The notes under the pieces were generated by a model. It had not been told where the DNA came from, made no database searches, and saw only the letters and a program-made list of their open reading frames with translations. The translations under genes and the position numbers were made by a program. This document shows, one piece after another, positions 44,177-53,499 of a stretch of DNA of 53,708 bases. Source of the DNA: Zhongshania aliphaticivorans (GTDB lineage Bacteria; Pseudomonadota; Gammaproteobacteria; Pseudomonadales; Spongiibacteraceae); assembly GCF_902705855.1 (NCBI RefSeq), contig NZ_CACSIJ010000011.1:435127-488834 (forward strand), given 5' to 3'. How positions within the stretch are numbered: the stretch's first letter is position 1; the number at the start of each line of letters is the position of its first letter.

Positions 44177-45490
44177 ATGGAAAACAATAACCCTTGGTTA
44201 CGTGCAGAGATTGCGCAATGGCTGCGGGAGGGCATTATCACCGATCAACAGGCGCAAACTCTGTATGCCCGCTACCCTGCGTTTGTGGCGTATCGGCCAA
44301 AAGGTGATGGTGCGTGGGGGAAGGTAATTTTTGCCCTGCTAGGTGTTGGCGTTTTTGGTCTGGGGATTATTCTGCTGTTCGCCTATAACTGGGAGGGAAT
44401 GCACCGCTACATGAAATTAGCGGCAATTGGGCTTGGTATTCTTGGTGCTCACGGCGCGGCTTTGTTGATGGCCAAGAATGAGAAATCCAACCCGCGAATG
44501 ATAGAAAGTTTCCACCTGCTTGGCACCATGTTATTCGGTACTGGGATTTGGTTGATTGCACAAATTTATCATTTTGATGCGCATTACCCTGATGGTTTTT
44601 TTCTGTGGTGTTTTGCCGCACTGAGTTTGGCCTGGGCCTTACCATCGATTGCTCATGCAGTATTGGCGACTATTTTATTGCTGTTGTGGAGCGGTTTGGA
44701 AACCTTTGAGTTTGGTCGTCATTTGCCGCTTGCGACGTGGATTTTATTATTAGGCTTGTTGCCGCTGGCATGGATGCAGCGCGCCTCATCTCTATTGGCT
44801 GTCTTGTTGCTAGCGTTGCCGCTGTCGTATGCATTCACGGTAGTCGGTCTTGGTGATAGATATTTGTTTGCACTTGGCCTGCTGTTATTAGGGAGCTACT
44901 TCGCGCTTGCGCGTATTGTTTCTGCGAGTGCTTACCCAGAAAGTAGTGGCGTATTTTCACTGTGCGGTAGCCTGCTATGGCTGCCCTTGATTTACGTGGG
45001 TACGTTTACGGGACTTCCTTCCCTGTCTGGTATGTCTGAATTGCCGGGATTTGGGCTTTTATACATTCTGCTGCCCTTATTACTGGTTTTGGTCACATGG
45101 CTTGTTGCACTTGTGCGTAAAGGCACGCGTCCAACGAGCTTGGTGCAGTGGCTAGAAAGTGGCTTGGTGTTGTTTGTGCTATTGCTTGCGGTGCTGCCTA
45201 GCTTGTCGGGAGGCGATCTCAGTGGCTGGAGTCGGGTGGTCTTTAACCTCGCATTTTTAGCATACGCCTTATTGTATGTGTACCGCGGCACTGAGCATTT
45301 AAGGTCAAAATTATTGTCGCTTGGCTGTGTGATGCTCGTGTTATTGGCGGTGGCGCGCTTTACAGATTTATTCGAAAGTTTACTGGCGAGGTCAGCTATT
45401 TTCCTACTACTGGGTTTGTTGCTGTTTGTGATTGGTGTGCGGTATTCCAAGCAAAATACCCGTCGTAAATTGGAGAAGCCCCGTGCGTAA
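44177..45490 (+). CDS. DUF2157 domain membrane protein
   Basis: 437 residues. The N-terminal cytoplasmic helical part LRAEIAQWLREGIITDQQAQTLYARYP is the DUF2157 signature; about ten to twelve membrane helices follow (FALLGVGVFGLGIILLFAYNW onward). GGGAG precedes the start by four bases. Always found next to a GDYXXLXY protein in related genomes, as here; the two overlap by eight bases. Function unknown. Confidence 0.87.
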   Translation: MENNNPWLRAEIAQWLREGIITDQQAQTLYARYPAFVAYRPKGDGAWGKVIFALLGVGVFGLGIILLFAYNWEGMHRYMKLAAIGLGILGAHGAALLMAKNEKSNPRMIESFHLLGTMLFGTGIWLIAQIYHFDAHYPDGFFLWCFAALSLAWALPSIAHAVLATILLLLWSGLETFEFGRHLPLATWILLLGLLPLAWMQRASSLLAVLLLALPLSYAFTVVGLGDRYLFALGLLLLGSYFALARIVSASAYPESSGVFSLCGSLLWLPLIYVGTFTGLPSLSGMSELPGFGLLYILLPLLLVLVTWLVALVRKGTRPTSLVQWLESGLVLFVLLLAVLPSLSGGDLSGWSRVVFNLAFLAYALLYVYRGTEHLRSKLLSLGCVMLVLLAVARFTDLFESLLARSAIFLLLGLLLFVIGVRYSKQNTRRKLEKPRA

Positions 45491-46487
45491 ACTATTTATT
45501 GTACTGTTGGTGCTGGGCCAATTTGTGATTTTGGCGTTTATGGCTGGCGAGCGTGAGTGGATTAGGCACAACGGCGAGCGAGTGTATTTACGCACTGCGC
45601 CGATTGATCCTCGGGACCCATTTCGAGGCGATTTTGTACGTTTAAGTTATTCCTTAAACAGCGTTGATGTTAGTCGTTTTCGCTCATCTACGTCGGCGAA
45701 TTCACTAAAGCGCGATGATAAGGTTTATGCCGTATTGGCGCCAAGCGCGACGGACGTGTATCAGCTAGATTACCTCACGGATCGCAAACCTAGCTCGGGC
45801 GTGTTTTTACTGGGCCGAGTGAATCGTGATGTCAGTGGTGGTCAAATACAGCTGCGCTACGGTATCGAACAGTATTTTGTTCAGCAGGGGCGCGGTGTAG
45901 AGATAGAAGATAAGCGCGGCGCCGGCAATGCCTTGCAAATCCCGATGGAAGTCGAGCTTGCCGTAGGTGGTCGTGGCCAAGCTGTATTGGTGGATTACCG
46001 TTGGAGCCGCATTGGTATTCGTTTAGAGCAGAATACCGAGCTAGCAACAGAGGAGCGCGGTGAGGGTGCGCCGCCACGCAGCCCTTTGTTAATTGTGACG
46101 CTTAAAAATGTCTCGGATGCGCCTTTGCAGATCGTTGACAACGAATTACATTGCGGCTTTTCTTTACAGGCAGAGGGCGATACTGGGCGTCGTTATGCGA
46201 TGACCGACACGCGTTGCAGTACCTATGCATTGCAAGCTAGCGATGTGTTTACCTTGGCGCCAAACGAGGAGTATCGTGTGGAGTTAGATACGGCTTTGCC
46301 CCGCTGGTATGTATTGCCAGACGGTGCGGCGGGGTCAGCCTCTCTCGCAGCGGCGGCGCCCAATGAACGCTTCCGTATGATATATCGGCCGCCTCTGGTA
46401 ACGTCGGATACGGATGGTGCCGCAGCTATGTTGTGGCAGGGTGAGTTGGCATCGCCGGCCTTTAATGTGCGAGGGCGAATCGATTAA
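45483..46487 (+). CDS. GDYXXLXY domain protein
   Basis: 334 residues from GTG at 45483, with GGAG seven bases upstream, overlapping the DUF2157 stop. A signal/anchor segment (LFIVLLVLGQFVILAFMAGE), then DPRDPFRGDFVRLSYSLNSVD, which contains the GDYxxLxY motif as GDFVRLSY, and LLGRVNRDVSGGQIQLRYGIEQYFV. The C-terminal half (from about residue 200, LLIVTLKNVSDAPLQIVDNELHCG) is longer than the minimal domain and looks beta-rich. Function of the pair is unknown. Confidence 0.82.
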   Translation: MRKLFIVLLVLGQFVILAFMAGEREWIRHNGERVYLRTAPIDPRDPFRGDFVRLSYSLNSVDVSRFRSSTSANSLKRDDKVYAVLAPSATDVYQLDYLTDRKPSSGVFLLGRVNRDVSGGQIQLRYGIEQYFVQQGRGVEIEDKRGAGNALQIPMEVELAVGGRGQAVLVDYRWSRIGIRLEQNTELATEERGEGAPPRSPLLIVTLKNVSDAPLQIVDNELHCGFSLQAEGDTGRRYAMTDTRCSTYALQASDVFTLAPNEEYRVELDTALPRWYVLPDGAAGSASLAAAAPNERFRMIYRPPLVTSDTDGAAAMLWQGELASPAFNVRGRID

Positions 46488-46888
46488 TTTTGTGGCGGCG
46501 GGCCTTCGTTAAATGCCTTAACTCCCGTTGGCAGAACTTCCCATTTGGCCTTGGAGCCAATATAGAGGTGATAGCCAATTTCAATATCAGGGTCGCCGTT
46601 GATACAGCCCAAAGTCACCCCATGCGGTGCGCCCTTGTGAGTGCCACACAGGGTTGATCCGCATTTACTGCAAAACTGAAAACCAAAATCTGGCATTGAT
46701 TGATAGCTGCTTAGTAAATCTGCACCTTCTAGCCATGTAAATTCCGCAGCCTCGACCAGCGCGTATGCAGAGGCCGCAGAGCTAAACACTTTGCGACAAC
46801 GGGAGCAGTGGCAGGATCTGGCGTCTTTTAATTTACCGTCAATTTGATATTTGATACTTCCACAAAAACATTCGCCGGTGATGGCCAT
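46484..46888 (-). CDS. GFA-family (CENP-V/Gfa-like) zinc protein
   Basis: 134 residues. Zinc-binding Cys pattern GECFCGSIKY, SCHCSRCRKVFSSA and FCSKCGSTLCG is that of the glutathione-dependent formaldehyde-activating (GFA) family. Named for S-hydroxymethylglutathione synthase, though most members have no shown activity. Convergent with the GDYXXLXY gene, stops overlap by four bases. Confidence 0.88.
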   Translation of the reverse strand: MAITGECFCGSIKYQIDGKLKDARSCHCSRCRKVFSSAASAYALVEAAEFTWLEGADLLSSYQSMPDFGFQFCSKCGSTLCGTHKGAPHGVTLGCINGDPDIEIGYHLYIGSKAKWEVLPTGVKAFNEGPPPQN

Positions 46889-47030
46889 AATGATTTTCCG
46901 TTTTGGCTTTTATCGGGGTTAAGCACCGCTACACGGTTTTAGACTATACGATATATTCAAGTGCAGCCCCAGTGTGGTGCTGAGGGTGTATCGATGTAGT
47001 CGCTGGGATTTAGCAAAGGGAGAACATTCG

Positions 47031-47066
47031 GCTTCACTCTGACGGCAGTAACCGGCAGGGTGAAGC
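47031..47066. terminator. Possible terminator hairpin beyond the desaturase
   Basis: GCTTCACTCTG and CAGGGTGAAGC pair over eleven positions with one G-U, around a 14-base loop. No clear U run, so it is only a candidate. Confidence 0.35.
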
Positions 47067-47086
47067 TGTTTTGAGAGGGTAGAAAA

Positions 47087-48310
47087 TTACGCCATTTCCA
47101 TTGTTAGCATTTGCAGGCGTTTGCGTTGCATTTTTAGCGCGTATTCCAGTTCCTTTAAACGAGTGCGTAAGGTGGCGTGCTCCCACGCTTCGTGCAGGTT
47201 CTGTTGTAAGGTTTCTTTTTTGCCAGCCAAGTTTAGCTGCAGCGCGTCTTTTTGCGTGGCGAGGTGTTCACGCTTGGCTTCCATCCAGCGTTGGCTGACG
47301 GCGTTCCAGTCATTCAGATGATCACAAAACTGCTGGTATTCCTGTTCTAAAAAGGCGGTGAACTGATTTGTGTCACTGCCCTTGCGATTACGTAAAGCCT
47401 GCTCTGCCTTTTTGAATTGCATCGTCATGACGGCACGTTGAATTTTGAAGTCGGGAATTTTGCGGAGGTCCCAGGTTAAGCCCATCCACGAAGCAGATTT
47501 GATCAGCCATTTGGTGGGGTCGTAGTGCCACCAACGAATACCGTTGCGGTAATCATTCTGAAAAATATGGTGGTAGTTGTGGTAGCCCTCGCCGTAGGTT
47601 AGCAGAGCCAAAAAGTCGTTGTCGCGGGCGGTGTTTTCGTCGGTATAAGGACGGCGCCCCCAATAATGAGCTAAAGAATTAATGAAGAAGGTGGTGTGGT
47701 GACTAACAACTAAGCGCAGCACACCAGCAAGTAGAATATTTTCTAGCATATGGCCGGTGATAAAACCGAGGGCAACCGCGGGTGCAATATTCATAAACAA
47801 CACCAAGGGTAGATAGTAGCGGTGCTGCCACATAACAATTTTGTCGCGCTGTAAATCTTTGGCGTTAGAAAAGTCTTCGGCGCTGGCGGGGTAGTCGCGC
47901 AGCATCCAGCCAATATGGGAGTACCATAGGCCTTTCTTAGCTGAATAGGGGTCGTGTTCGACGTGGTCTACATGGCGATGGTGGCGACGATGGCCAGACG
48001 CCCAAATAAGAATGCTGTTTTGGGTTGCCGCGGCACCGAATAAGGCAAAGAGAACCTTTAATAGCGGATGAGCTTTGTAGCTATTGTGAGCCCACAGACG
48101 GTGATAGCCAGCGGTGATGGACATGCCGTTAGCGCCGAGAACGAGGACAAAACCGAGCCAGCCGCTCCAAGTAAAGCCATGGCTAATGCCGTACCAAGGG
48201 ACACCGATCAGTGCGATCAGTAAGGTGCTGGAGAACAAAATAGTTTGCATCCATAGAAGTTGTGGCTTGGCATCGGCAGCGATGTTTCCAGGCTGTGTCT
48301 GCTCGGGCAT
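47087..48310 (-). CDS. Acyl-CoA (stearoyl-type) desaturase
   Basis: 407 residues from ATG at 48310 (GAGG nine bases before); an upstream ATG at 48352 lies within the promoter. Membrane di-iron fatty acid desaturase with three His boxes: GYHRLWAHNSYK (HxxxxH), GHRRHHRHVDH (HxxHH) and GYHNYHHIF (HxxHH). Introduces a cis double bond, usually at position 9, into acyl chains. The last about 120 residues are a charged, helical tail (FLEQEYQQFCDHLND, ALQLNLAGKKETLQQNL) likely coiled coil, an unusual addition. A palindrome at its promoter may be the operator. Confidence 0.9.
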   Translation of the reverse strand: MPEQTQPGNIAADAKPQLLWMQTILFSSTLLIALIGVPWYGISHGFTWSGWLGFVLVLGANGMSITAGYHRLWAHNSYKAHPLLKVLFALFGAAATQNSILIWASGHRRHHRHVDHVEHDPYSAKKGLWYSHIGWMLRDYPASAEDFSNAKDLQRDKIVMWQHRYYLPLVLFMNIAPAVALGFITGHMLENILLAGVLRLVVSHHTTFFINSLAHYWGRRPYTDENTARDNDFLALLTYGEGYHNYHHIFQNDYRNGIRWWHYDPTKWLIKSASWMGLTWDLRKIPDFKIQRAVMTMQFKKAEQALRNRKGSDTNQFTAFLEQEYQQFCDHLNDWNAVSQRWMEAKREHLATQKDALQLNLAGKKETLQQNLHEAWEHATLRTRLKELEYALKMQRKRLQMLTMEMA

Positions 48311-48618
48311 GGGATCTGGCCTCGGGTGGCTAATAATTACAGTAGTGCACATTTTATAGAAAGCGTTCTAGTAAGAACAGTTACCACTTTATGACAATGT
48401 GCCGTTCTGTTGTTGGTGGATGTTTAGTCATGCTGACTTTGAGCCTATAGCAGAATGCGGTCACTTGATATGCGCAATTTCCCTAAGGCGGAAGGTACGT
48501 AAACGAGGTTTCTGTTTAGGTCCCATGTGGTATGGTTATCCCGCCCTAATAAGGCAGATTTACTATTGCTCAGGCGGCAAAAATTGCGAAGTGCGCGCGC
48601 CGTTAAACAATTAGAACA
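48311..48618. promoter_or_regulatory. Divergent desaturase / TonB-receptor intergenic region
   Basis: 308 bases. On the minus strand TTGTCA (-35 like), 17 bases, then TTACTA (weak -10) could serve the desaturase. Its downstream edge overlaps the TAGAA-AGCG-TTCTA palindrome (48357-48370), which holds the GAACGCTT core known from DesT-type operators as I recall them. For the receptor no clear promoter or Fur-like box was recognised. Confidence 0.4.
48357..48370. promoter_or_regulatory. Palindrome (possible DesT/FabR-type operator) at desaturase promoter
   Basis: TAGAA / TTCTA arms around AGCG. Read on the minus strand it contains AGAACGCTT, resembling the centre of DesT operators as I recall them; the position over the -10 fits repression. 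The regulator is not in the window. Confidence 0.35.
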
Positions 48619-51153
48619 ATGACTCTGAAACGGAATACGATGACGTTTACACAAGCGATGGTTAATCCCGAGGCGCGACGACTGCCAAGCGCATACAAGC
48701 TCGTTCTATTTAGATCTTTGCTGGCAGCGTTGATGGCGGGCGCTGCAGTAAATACCAATATCGCAAGCGCTGCCGAGCAGAGCCGTTTAGAGGAGGTGTT
48801 GGTAAGCGCGCGCAAGAAAACCGAGTCGCTGCAAGACACGCCTATTTCACTAACGGTATTTAATGAGGAACGCTTGACCGTTGAGGGTATTAGCGGTCTA
48901 AAAGACATTGCCAGTAAAGTGCCGGGGCTTACCATTGAGCCGTTTCCGATTAATGGCGGAAGTTTACGGATTTACATTCGCGGCATCGGAATTGGTGATA
49001 TTCAGGTGACGCAAGACACACCTGTGGCGCTGTATTTAGATGGCGTGTATATCGCTAGGTCTAGCGGTACATCAATGGATGTTGCTGAGCTGGCGCGGAT
49101 AGAAATTTTACGTGGTCCTCAGGGCACTCTTTACGGTCGCAATACGACGGGCGGTGCGATTAACTTGATCACGCGTCGCCCGAATCCCGATGCGGTGGAG
49201 TTTAGTCAGGTTTTGTCGGTGGGGAATCGCGCGTTGTTGCGCTCAAAAACCAGTGTGAATTTGCCCATCGCGGATAGCTTGGCACTGAAGTTTGCCTATT
49301 TAAGCGAAAGCCGCGATGGCTTTGTGGAAAACGTAGGCCCGGGTGGTGATTTTGGCGATCGCGATATTCAGGGCGTGCGTTTTGATTTAGGTTGGGATAT
49401 TAGCGACCAGATACGTTTGGATTACAGCTATGATCGCTCAGAGTTAGAGTTTTACAATTATATGTTTCAAGCGGTGACGCCCCCCGACCCAGACGGTAAT
49501 AAGGGGCAGTCGAACGCGGTAAAAAACAGTGCGCAGGCCCGCAGCCGTTTTGCTTCAAATATGTTGAGCTCAATGGCGACTAGCTCGCCCTTAGAGGCAT
49601 CGAATAGCGATGTTGAAGGTCACGCTATTATCTTTAATGCCGCCACTGAGCTTGGTGATTTTAAATACATTGGCGCTTATCGCGAATTAAAAGATGCGGC
49701 TTACACGGACTTGGGTGGCGGTCTTGGTGCCGCGGATTATCGGCTCGATACCAATCGTTATGACGGCCCAGCAGCGGAGTTTGCCAATGGCGGGCCAACG
49801 CCTTTGGTGCGGCCTGAAATTCGGCAGCATCAAAGTTCCCACGAGCTACAATTTAGCAGTGCCTTTGAAGACCTTGGTATTGAGTACATTGTTGGTGCTT
49901 ATTATTTTGAAGAGTCTGCAGTCGAGGACAATAGCCCATTTCATTTGCAGCTAACGGCACCGGTTGATGGCTTCGAAGATGCGCATATTGTGAATTTGCT
50001 TAGCCAGAAATATCTAATAGAAAATCAAGCTTTGGCGGCGTTTGGGCAGGTGACTTGGACGCCGGATATTCTCGATAAAACCTTACATATTACCCTCGGT
50101 GCTCGGCATTCTCGGGACCATCGCTACGCCTTAAAAAATCAGCGTGATGAGGTGTTCATTGAATACTCTCCAGTGAGTGGTTTGCCCTTGGTTCTACCGT
50201 TGGCGGAGGTAGTGCAAAACCCTATTTTGGGGCCCATTCTCAGCCCAGTTTTGGCGCAGGTGGGCCTGCCTGGGGATCGCCGTTTTGACAATGTTACTGG
50301 TGAACGCCGTTTTAAAGACGATTCATTTAGCGCGCTCGTGGAATATGAAATCTCAGATACGATTAATGTCTACGGCAAGGCGATTGAGGCGTATAAAAGC
50401 GGTGGCTTTAATACCCGTGACCCCCAATTGGACGGCAGCCAGGGCGCTGCGTCTGATGGTATCGATTACGGCGTTGGTTTTGCCGATGGCTTTGGTGAGG
50501 AAAAGGCACTTTCCGCCGAGTTGGGTATAAAAAGCGAATGGTTGAATGGTCGTTTGCGGGTGAATGCCGACGTCTATCGCACCGAATTTGACGATATGCA
50601 GATGAACTTTTTGCTCAATGGCACCGTCGCAGATACTAAGGTATTGAATGCGGGCAAGGCCAGCATGATGGGTTTTGAGTTTGATGCCACGGCCTTACTA
50701 GGCGAAGGCCTGATTGTCACGCTGGAATACGCCTACTTAGATGCTGAGATTACTGAGGTCATCGATAGCTTTGGCAGCAACGTCACCCAGCGTTATGCGT
50801 TTTCTGCTGCGCCGGTGAATAGTTTTACCGCTTCAGCAGATTGGATGGTATGGCGTGGCGAAAATGCGGTATTAAATTTTAACGTCAACACCAGCTATAT
50901 GGACATTCGCTTGGGCGGTGGCGATGTTCAAAACGCCTATACTATATTACGCGACTATCAGCTGTGGAATGCGCGTTTGAGCTTGGATGGCATTGCGATT
51001 GCCAAGGGTTCACTGAATGTGGCCTTGTGGGGTAAAAATCTATTGGACGAAGAATATGAAACTTACGCCATCGATAATTTGCCCCATGCTGATCGCGCAG
51101 TGTTATGGGGTGATCCTCTGAGCTATGGACTTGACCTTACTTACCGGTATTAA
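48619..51153 (+). CDS. TonB-dependent receptor
   Basis: 844 residues from ATG 48619; ATG at 48640 is a shorter and perhaps better-placed start. Signal sequence (LVLFRSLLAALMAGAAVNTN...ASA), then plug domain: LEEVLVSARKKTESLQDTPIS, IRGIGIGDIQVTQDTPVALYLDG and ARIEILRGPQGTLYGRNTTGGAINLITRRP. The barrel continues to a C-terminal aromatic (YRY). Similar in type to receptors of marine and sphingomonad bacteria that import siderophores or organic substrates; substrate not readable. A short terminator follows; panE is 56 bases on. Confidence 0.93.
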   Translation: MTLKRNTMTFTQAMVNPEARRLPSAYKLVLFRSLLAALMAGAAVNTNIASAAEQSRLEEVLVSARKKTESLQDTPISLTVFNEERLTVEGISGLKDIASKVPGLTIEPFPINGGSLRIYIRGIGIGDIQVTQDTPVALYLDGVYIARSSGTSMDVAELARIEILRGPQGTLYGRNTTGGAINLITRRPNPDAVEFSQVLSVGNRALLRSKTSVNLPIADSLALKFAYLSESRDGFVENVGPGGDFGDRDIQGVRFDLGWDISDQIRLDYSYDRSELEFYNYMFQAVTPPDPDGNKGQSNAVKNSAQARSRFASNMLSSMATSSPLEASNSDVEGHAIIFNAATELGDFKYIGAYRELKDAAYTDLGGGLGAADYRLDTNRYDGPAAEFANGGPTPLVRPEIRQHQSSHELQFSSAFEDLGIEYIVGAYYFEESAVEDNSPFHLQLTAPVDGFEDAHIVNLLSQKYLIENQALAAFGQVTWTPDILDKTLHITLGARHSRDHRYALKNQRDEVFIEYSPVSGLPLVLPLAEVVQNPILGPILSPVLAQVGLPGDRRFDNVTGERRFKDDSFSALVEYEISDTINVYGKAIEAYKSGGFNTRDPQLDGSQGAASDGIDYGVGFADGFGEEKALSAELGIKSEWLNGRLRVNADVYRTEFDDMQMNFLLNGTVADTKVLNAGKASMMGFEFDATALLGEGLIVTLEYAYLDAEITEVIDSFGSNVTQRYAFSAAPVNSFTASADWMVWRGENAVLNFNVNTSYMDIRLGGGDVQNAYTILRDYQLWNARLSLDGIAIAKGSLNVALWGKNLLDEEYETYAIDNLPHADRAVLWGDPLSYGLDLTYRY

Positions 51154-51158
51154 CCCTG

Positions 51159-51180
51159 TCACTCTCCTTGAGTGAGTTTT
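51159..51180 (+). terminator. Terminator after the TonB receptor
   Basis: TCACTC / GAGTGA stem, five-base loop, followed by GTTTT. Confidence 0.6.
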
Positions 51181-51208
51181 AGGAATAACTGCGAAGACGG
51201 AGTAATAC

Positions 51209-52216
51209 ATGGCCTTACGGGTTGGCATAATTGGCGCGGGTAGCATCGGTTGCTATGTTGGCGCCGCGCTGATGATGGGCGGCGCTGAGGTGAGTTTTCT
51301 CGGTCGTGAACGTATAGCTGCGGAATTGGCCGAGCATGGTTTGCGAATTAGTGACTACCGTGGATTAAATCACCATATTCCCGCCGCCCAGCTGCGGTTT
51401 TACACTGATATAGCGGCAATGGCGGATCGCGATTGCGTGATAGTGACGGTGAAATCCGGTGACACTGACGCTATTGCGGCGGAATTAGCCACGATCTTGG
51501 ATTCACGGGCTACGATTATTAGTTTGCAAAATGGAGTCGGCAACGCCGCATTGCTACAGCGAGCGATGCCACAAAACACGATTTTGCCGGGTATGATCGC
51601 CTTTAATGTGCTGCAGAGTGGCAAAGGCTGTTTTCATGCCGGAACCGATGGCGAGGTCATAATTCAAGATGCGCCGATGACTGAAGAGCTGGCAGGTTTT
51701 TTTAGGGCGAGTGCGACGCCCTTTGCCGCCAATATTGATATGCGTTCAGTGCTGTGGTCTAAATTATTATTGAATTTAAACAACCCAATTAATGCTTTGT
51801 CGGGTATCGGATTAAAAGACGAGTTATCGCAACGTGCTTATCGCTGCTGCTTGGCTGCGCTACAGCGCGAGGCCTTGACGGCGATTAAGGCGGCAAATAT
51901 CCCCCTGCAAAAGTTGACGGCGGTGCCGGCTGATTGGCTGCCGGCGGTCTTAAGTTTGCCCGATTTTATATTTAAACGCCTTGCGCAGCCCATGCTGGCA
52001 ATTGATCCGCTGGCGCGGTCGTCAATGTGGGAGGATTTAGAGCGCGGGCGTAAAACCGAAGTGGAATGGCTAAATGGCGAAGTAATACGGCTAGCCGCCG
52101 CAAACGGCCTTACTACGCCGGTGAACGAGCAGGTTCGCGCCTTAATTCAGCTTGCTGAGCAGGGCGGTCGCAGGGATTATAGTGGGGATGAGCTACTAGC
52201 GATTATCCGCACTTAG
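51209..52216 (+). CDS. panE: 2-dehydropantoate 2-reductase
   Basis: 335 residues. NADPH-dependent reduction of ketopantoate to pantoate for coenzyme A. N-terminal Rossmann GIIGAGSIGCYVGAALMMGGAEVSFLGR, then ISLQNGVGNAALLQRAMPQ, WSKLLLNLNNPINALSGIG (catalytic Lys in WSK) and DLERGRKTEVEWLNGEVIRLA. May be a paralogous ketopantoate-like reductase with another substrate, since the gene is alone here. The 3' end overlaps the convergent gene by 21 bases. Confidence 0.87.
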   Translation: MALRVGIIGAGSIGCYVGAALMMGGAEVSFLGRERIAAELAEHGLRISDYRGLNHHIPAAQLRFYTDIAAMADRDCVIVTVKSGDTDAIAAELATILDSRATIISLQNGVGNAALLQRAMPQNTILPGMIAFNVLQSGKGCFHAGTDGEVIIQDAPMTEELAGFFRASATPFAANIDMRSVLWSKLLLNLNNPINALSGIGLKDELSQRAYRCCLAALQREALTAIKAANIPLQKLTAVPADWLPAVLSLPDFIFKRLAQPMLAIDPLARSSMWEDLERGRKTEVEWLNGEVIRLAAANGLTTPVNEQVRALIQLAEQGGRRDYSGDELLAIIRT

Positions 52217-52981
52217 TTTTAAATTCTGCGCCATGTTAGCCACCCGACGTTTCCCCCCGGGGTAGCTCACTACCATGCGGCCGCCCATTAGGCGGTAGTT
52301 AAATTGCATGGCCCATTCTTCATTTTTATCGATTGTATATACTTTGCCATCCACGGCTTTCCAGCGCCGCTCGATGCCGCCCCCGCAGGGGTCTTTTGGT
52401 GTTTGAGCTTTGCGAGTGTCTACGCCATAGCTTGCCTCGCAGAGTGTGCCGTCATCTTTAAAGCTAATCGCCCACTGCTCTCCTAGGTAAGGCTGGTCTA
52501 ATTTTCCGTCGGGTTCGGCGATGGTGAACCATGTCCCTAAAATGGCAGTGTCTATCGGAGCTTGCTGGGTATTTGCAGTGAAGATAAGCCGCTCTTTGGT
52601 TTTGCCATTATCGTCATTTAAGGTCAGCCGCAGGCGAGAGTCGTCGATCCGTTGTATTTCAAAGCTGCGTTCGCCGCCGACATTATCGCTACTCCCAAAC
52701 AGGGGTTTATAGCTTCCTGTTATCTGCATTTTGTTTACGCCGCCCATAAGTAGGTAGCGGTTGCGTGTATCACCCATTTGTAATTTTGCAGTGACCATAG
52801 ACTGAAAGGTTTTATTGGCTTCTAGCTGCAGTACCCACGTATTGCCGTCAACGTCGGCAAAGTACCTGTCTTGAAAACCGCTAACTTCAGCTTGCAGGGG
52901 GGGAGAGCAAAGTAGTGCCAAATAAAGAGAGGCGCCAAGCCGCTTGGCGTATAGGCGGGCTATGCGCAGGATTTTGACCAT
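52196..52981 (-). CDS. Secreted protein of unknown function
   Basis: 261 residues. Signal peptide (LGASLYLALLCSPPLQAEVSGF), then a beta-rich mature part with two similar halves by appearance: RYFADVDGNTWVLQLEANKTFQS and LGEQWAISFKDDGTLCEASYGVD, each with a W-containing strand. Two Cys (CEASYG and DPCGGG) may form a disulfide. GGGGAAG lies six bases before the ATG. I do not recognise the family. Convergent with panE, overlapping by 21 bases. Confidence 0.7.
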   Translation of the reverse strand: MVKILRIARLYAKRLGASLYLALLCSPPLQAEVSGFQDRYFADVDGNTWVLQLEANKTFQSMVTAKLQMGDTRNRYLLMGGVNKMQITGSYKPLFGSSDNVGGERSFEIQRIDDSRLRLTLNDDNGKTKERLIFTANTQQAPIDTAILGTWFTIAEPDGKLDQPYLGEQWAISFKDDGTLCEASYGVDTRKAQTPKDPCGGGIERRWKAVDGKVYTIDKNEEWAMQFNYRLMGGRMVVSYPGGKRRVANMAQNLKLSADNR

Positions 52982-53499
52982 GACTATCTTCCCCTTGTTT
53001 ATTGTTTGAGTGGGGTCGTTAACGTTTTCAATGTCACATCATAGTGTATTTGTTACAGGATATCGAAATTCCGTTTTAGCAGACGGGTTGGGAGGGGGCT
53101 TTGCTAAAAAACAGGGCGAGGCGGGCGTTCATCGGGGGTGTCCCCGTATTCCTGGCGGCCCATTTAATTATGGATCAGTTATAAAAGTGCACACAATGCA
53201 CCTTTTGTAATCTTGGGTTTTAATTTGTATTTATTTGGTGCATTTCTGCACATTAGGTGGGATTTGTGGTTTTTCTTATATGTTCGATTATGATGCATTT
53301 TTTAGAAAGCCTTAATATTTGTGAGTATTGTGTTGTTTTAACTTGTTGATTTTTAATATATAAATATTATTTTTTCATTTATTTTTAATGCTGGCTCTAT
53401 ATTTGCTTAAGCATCGACGAGATCGTCTGATTATTTATAAGTGGTTGTGATATTTTGCGACCTATTGGCGCTTAAGTCCGTTAAGTCTAGAGGTGTATA
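52982..53499 (+). promoter_or_regulatory. 518-base AT-rich leader before the porin-like gene
   Basis: No convincing gene. Composition falls sharply from about 53200. Two GTGCA / TGCAC inverted pairs (53187-53201 with a five-base spacer and 53238-53251 with four) lie 37 bases apart. The length suggests several promoter or regulator sites, but I recognise no named box. Confidence 0.45.

Noticed and set aside
53010-53210. 66-residue plus-strand frame in the porin leader
   Set aside because: No domain, no ribosome site, and its frame covers the inverted-repeat sites; likely random.
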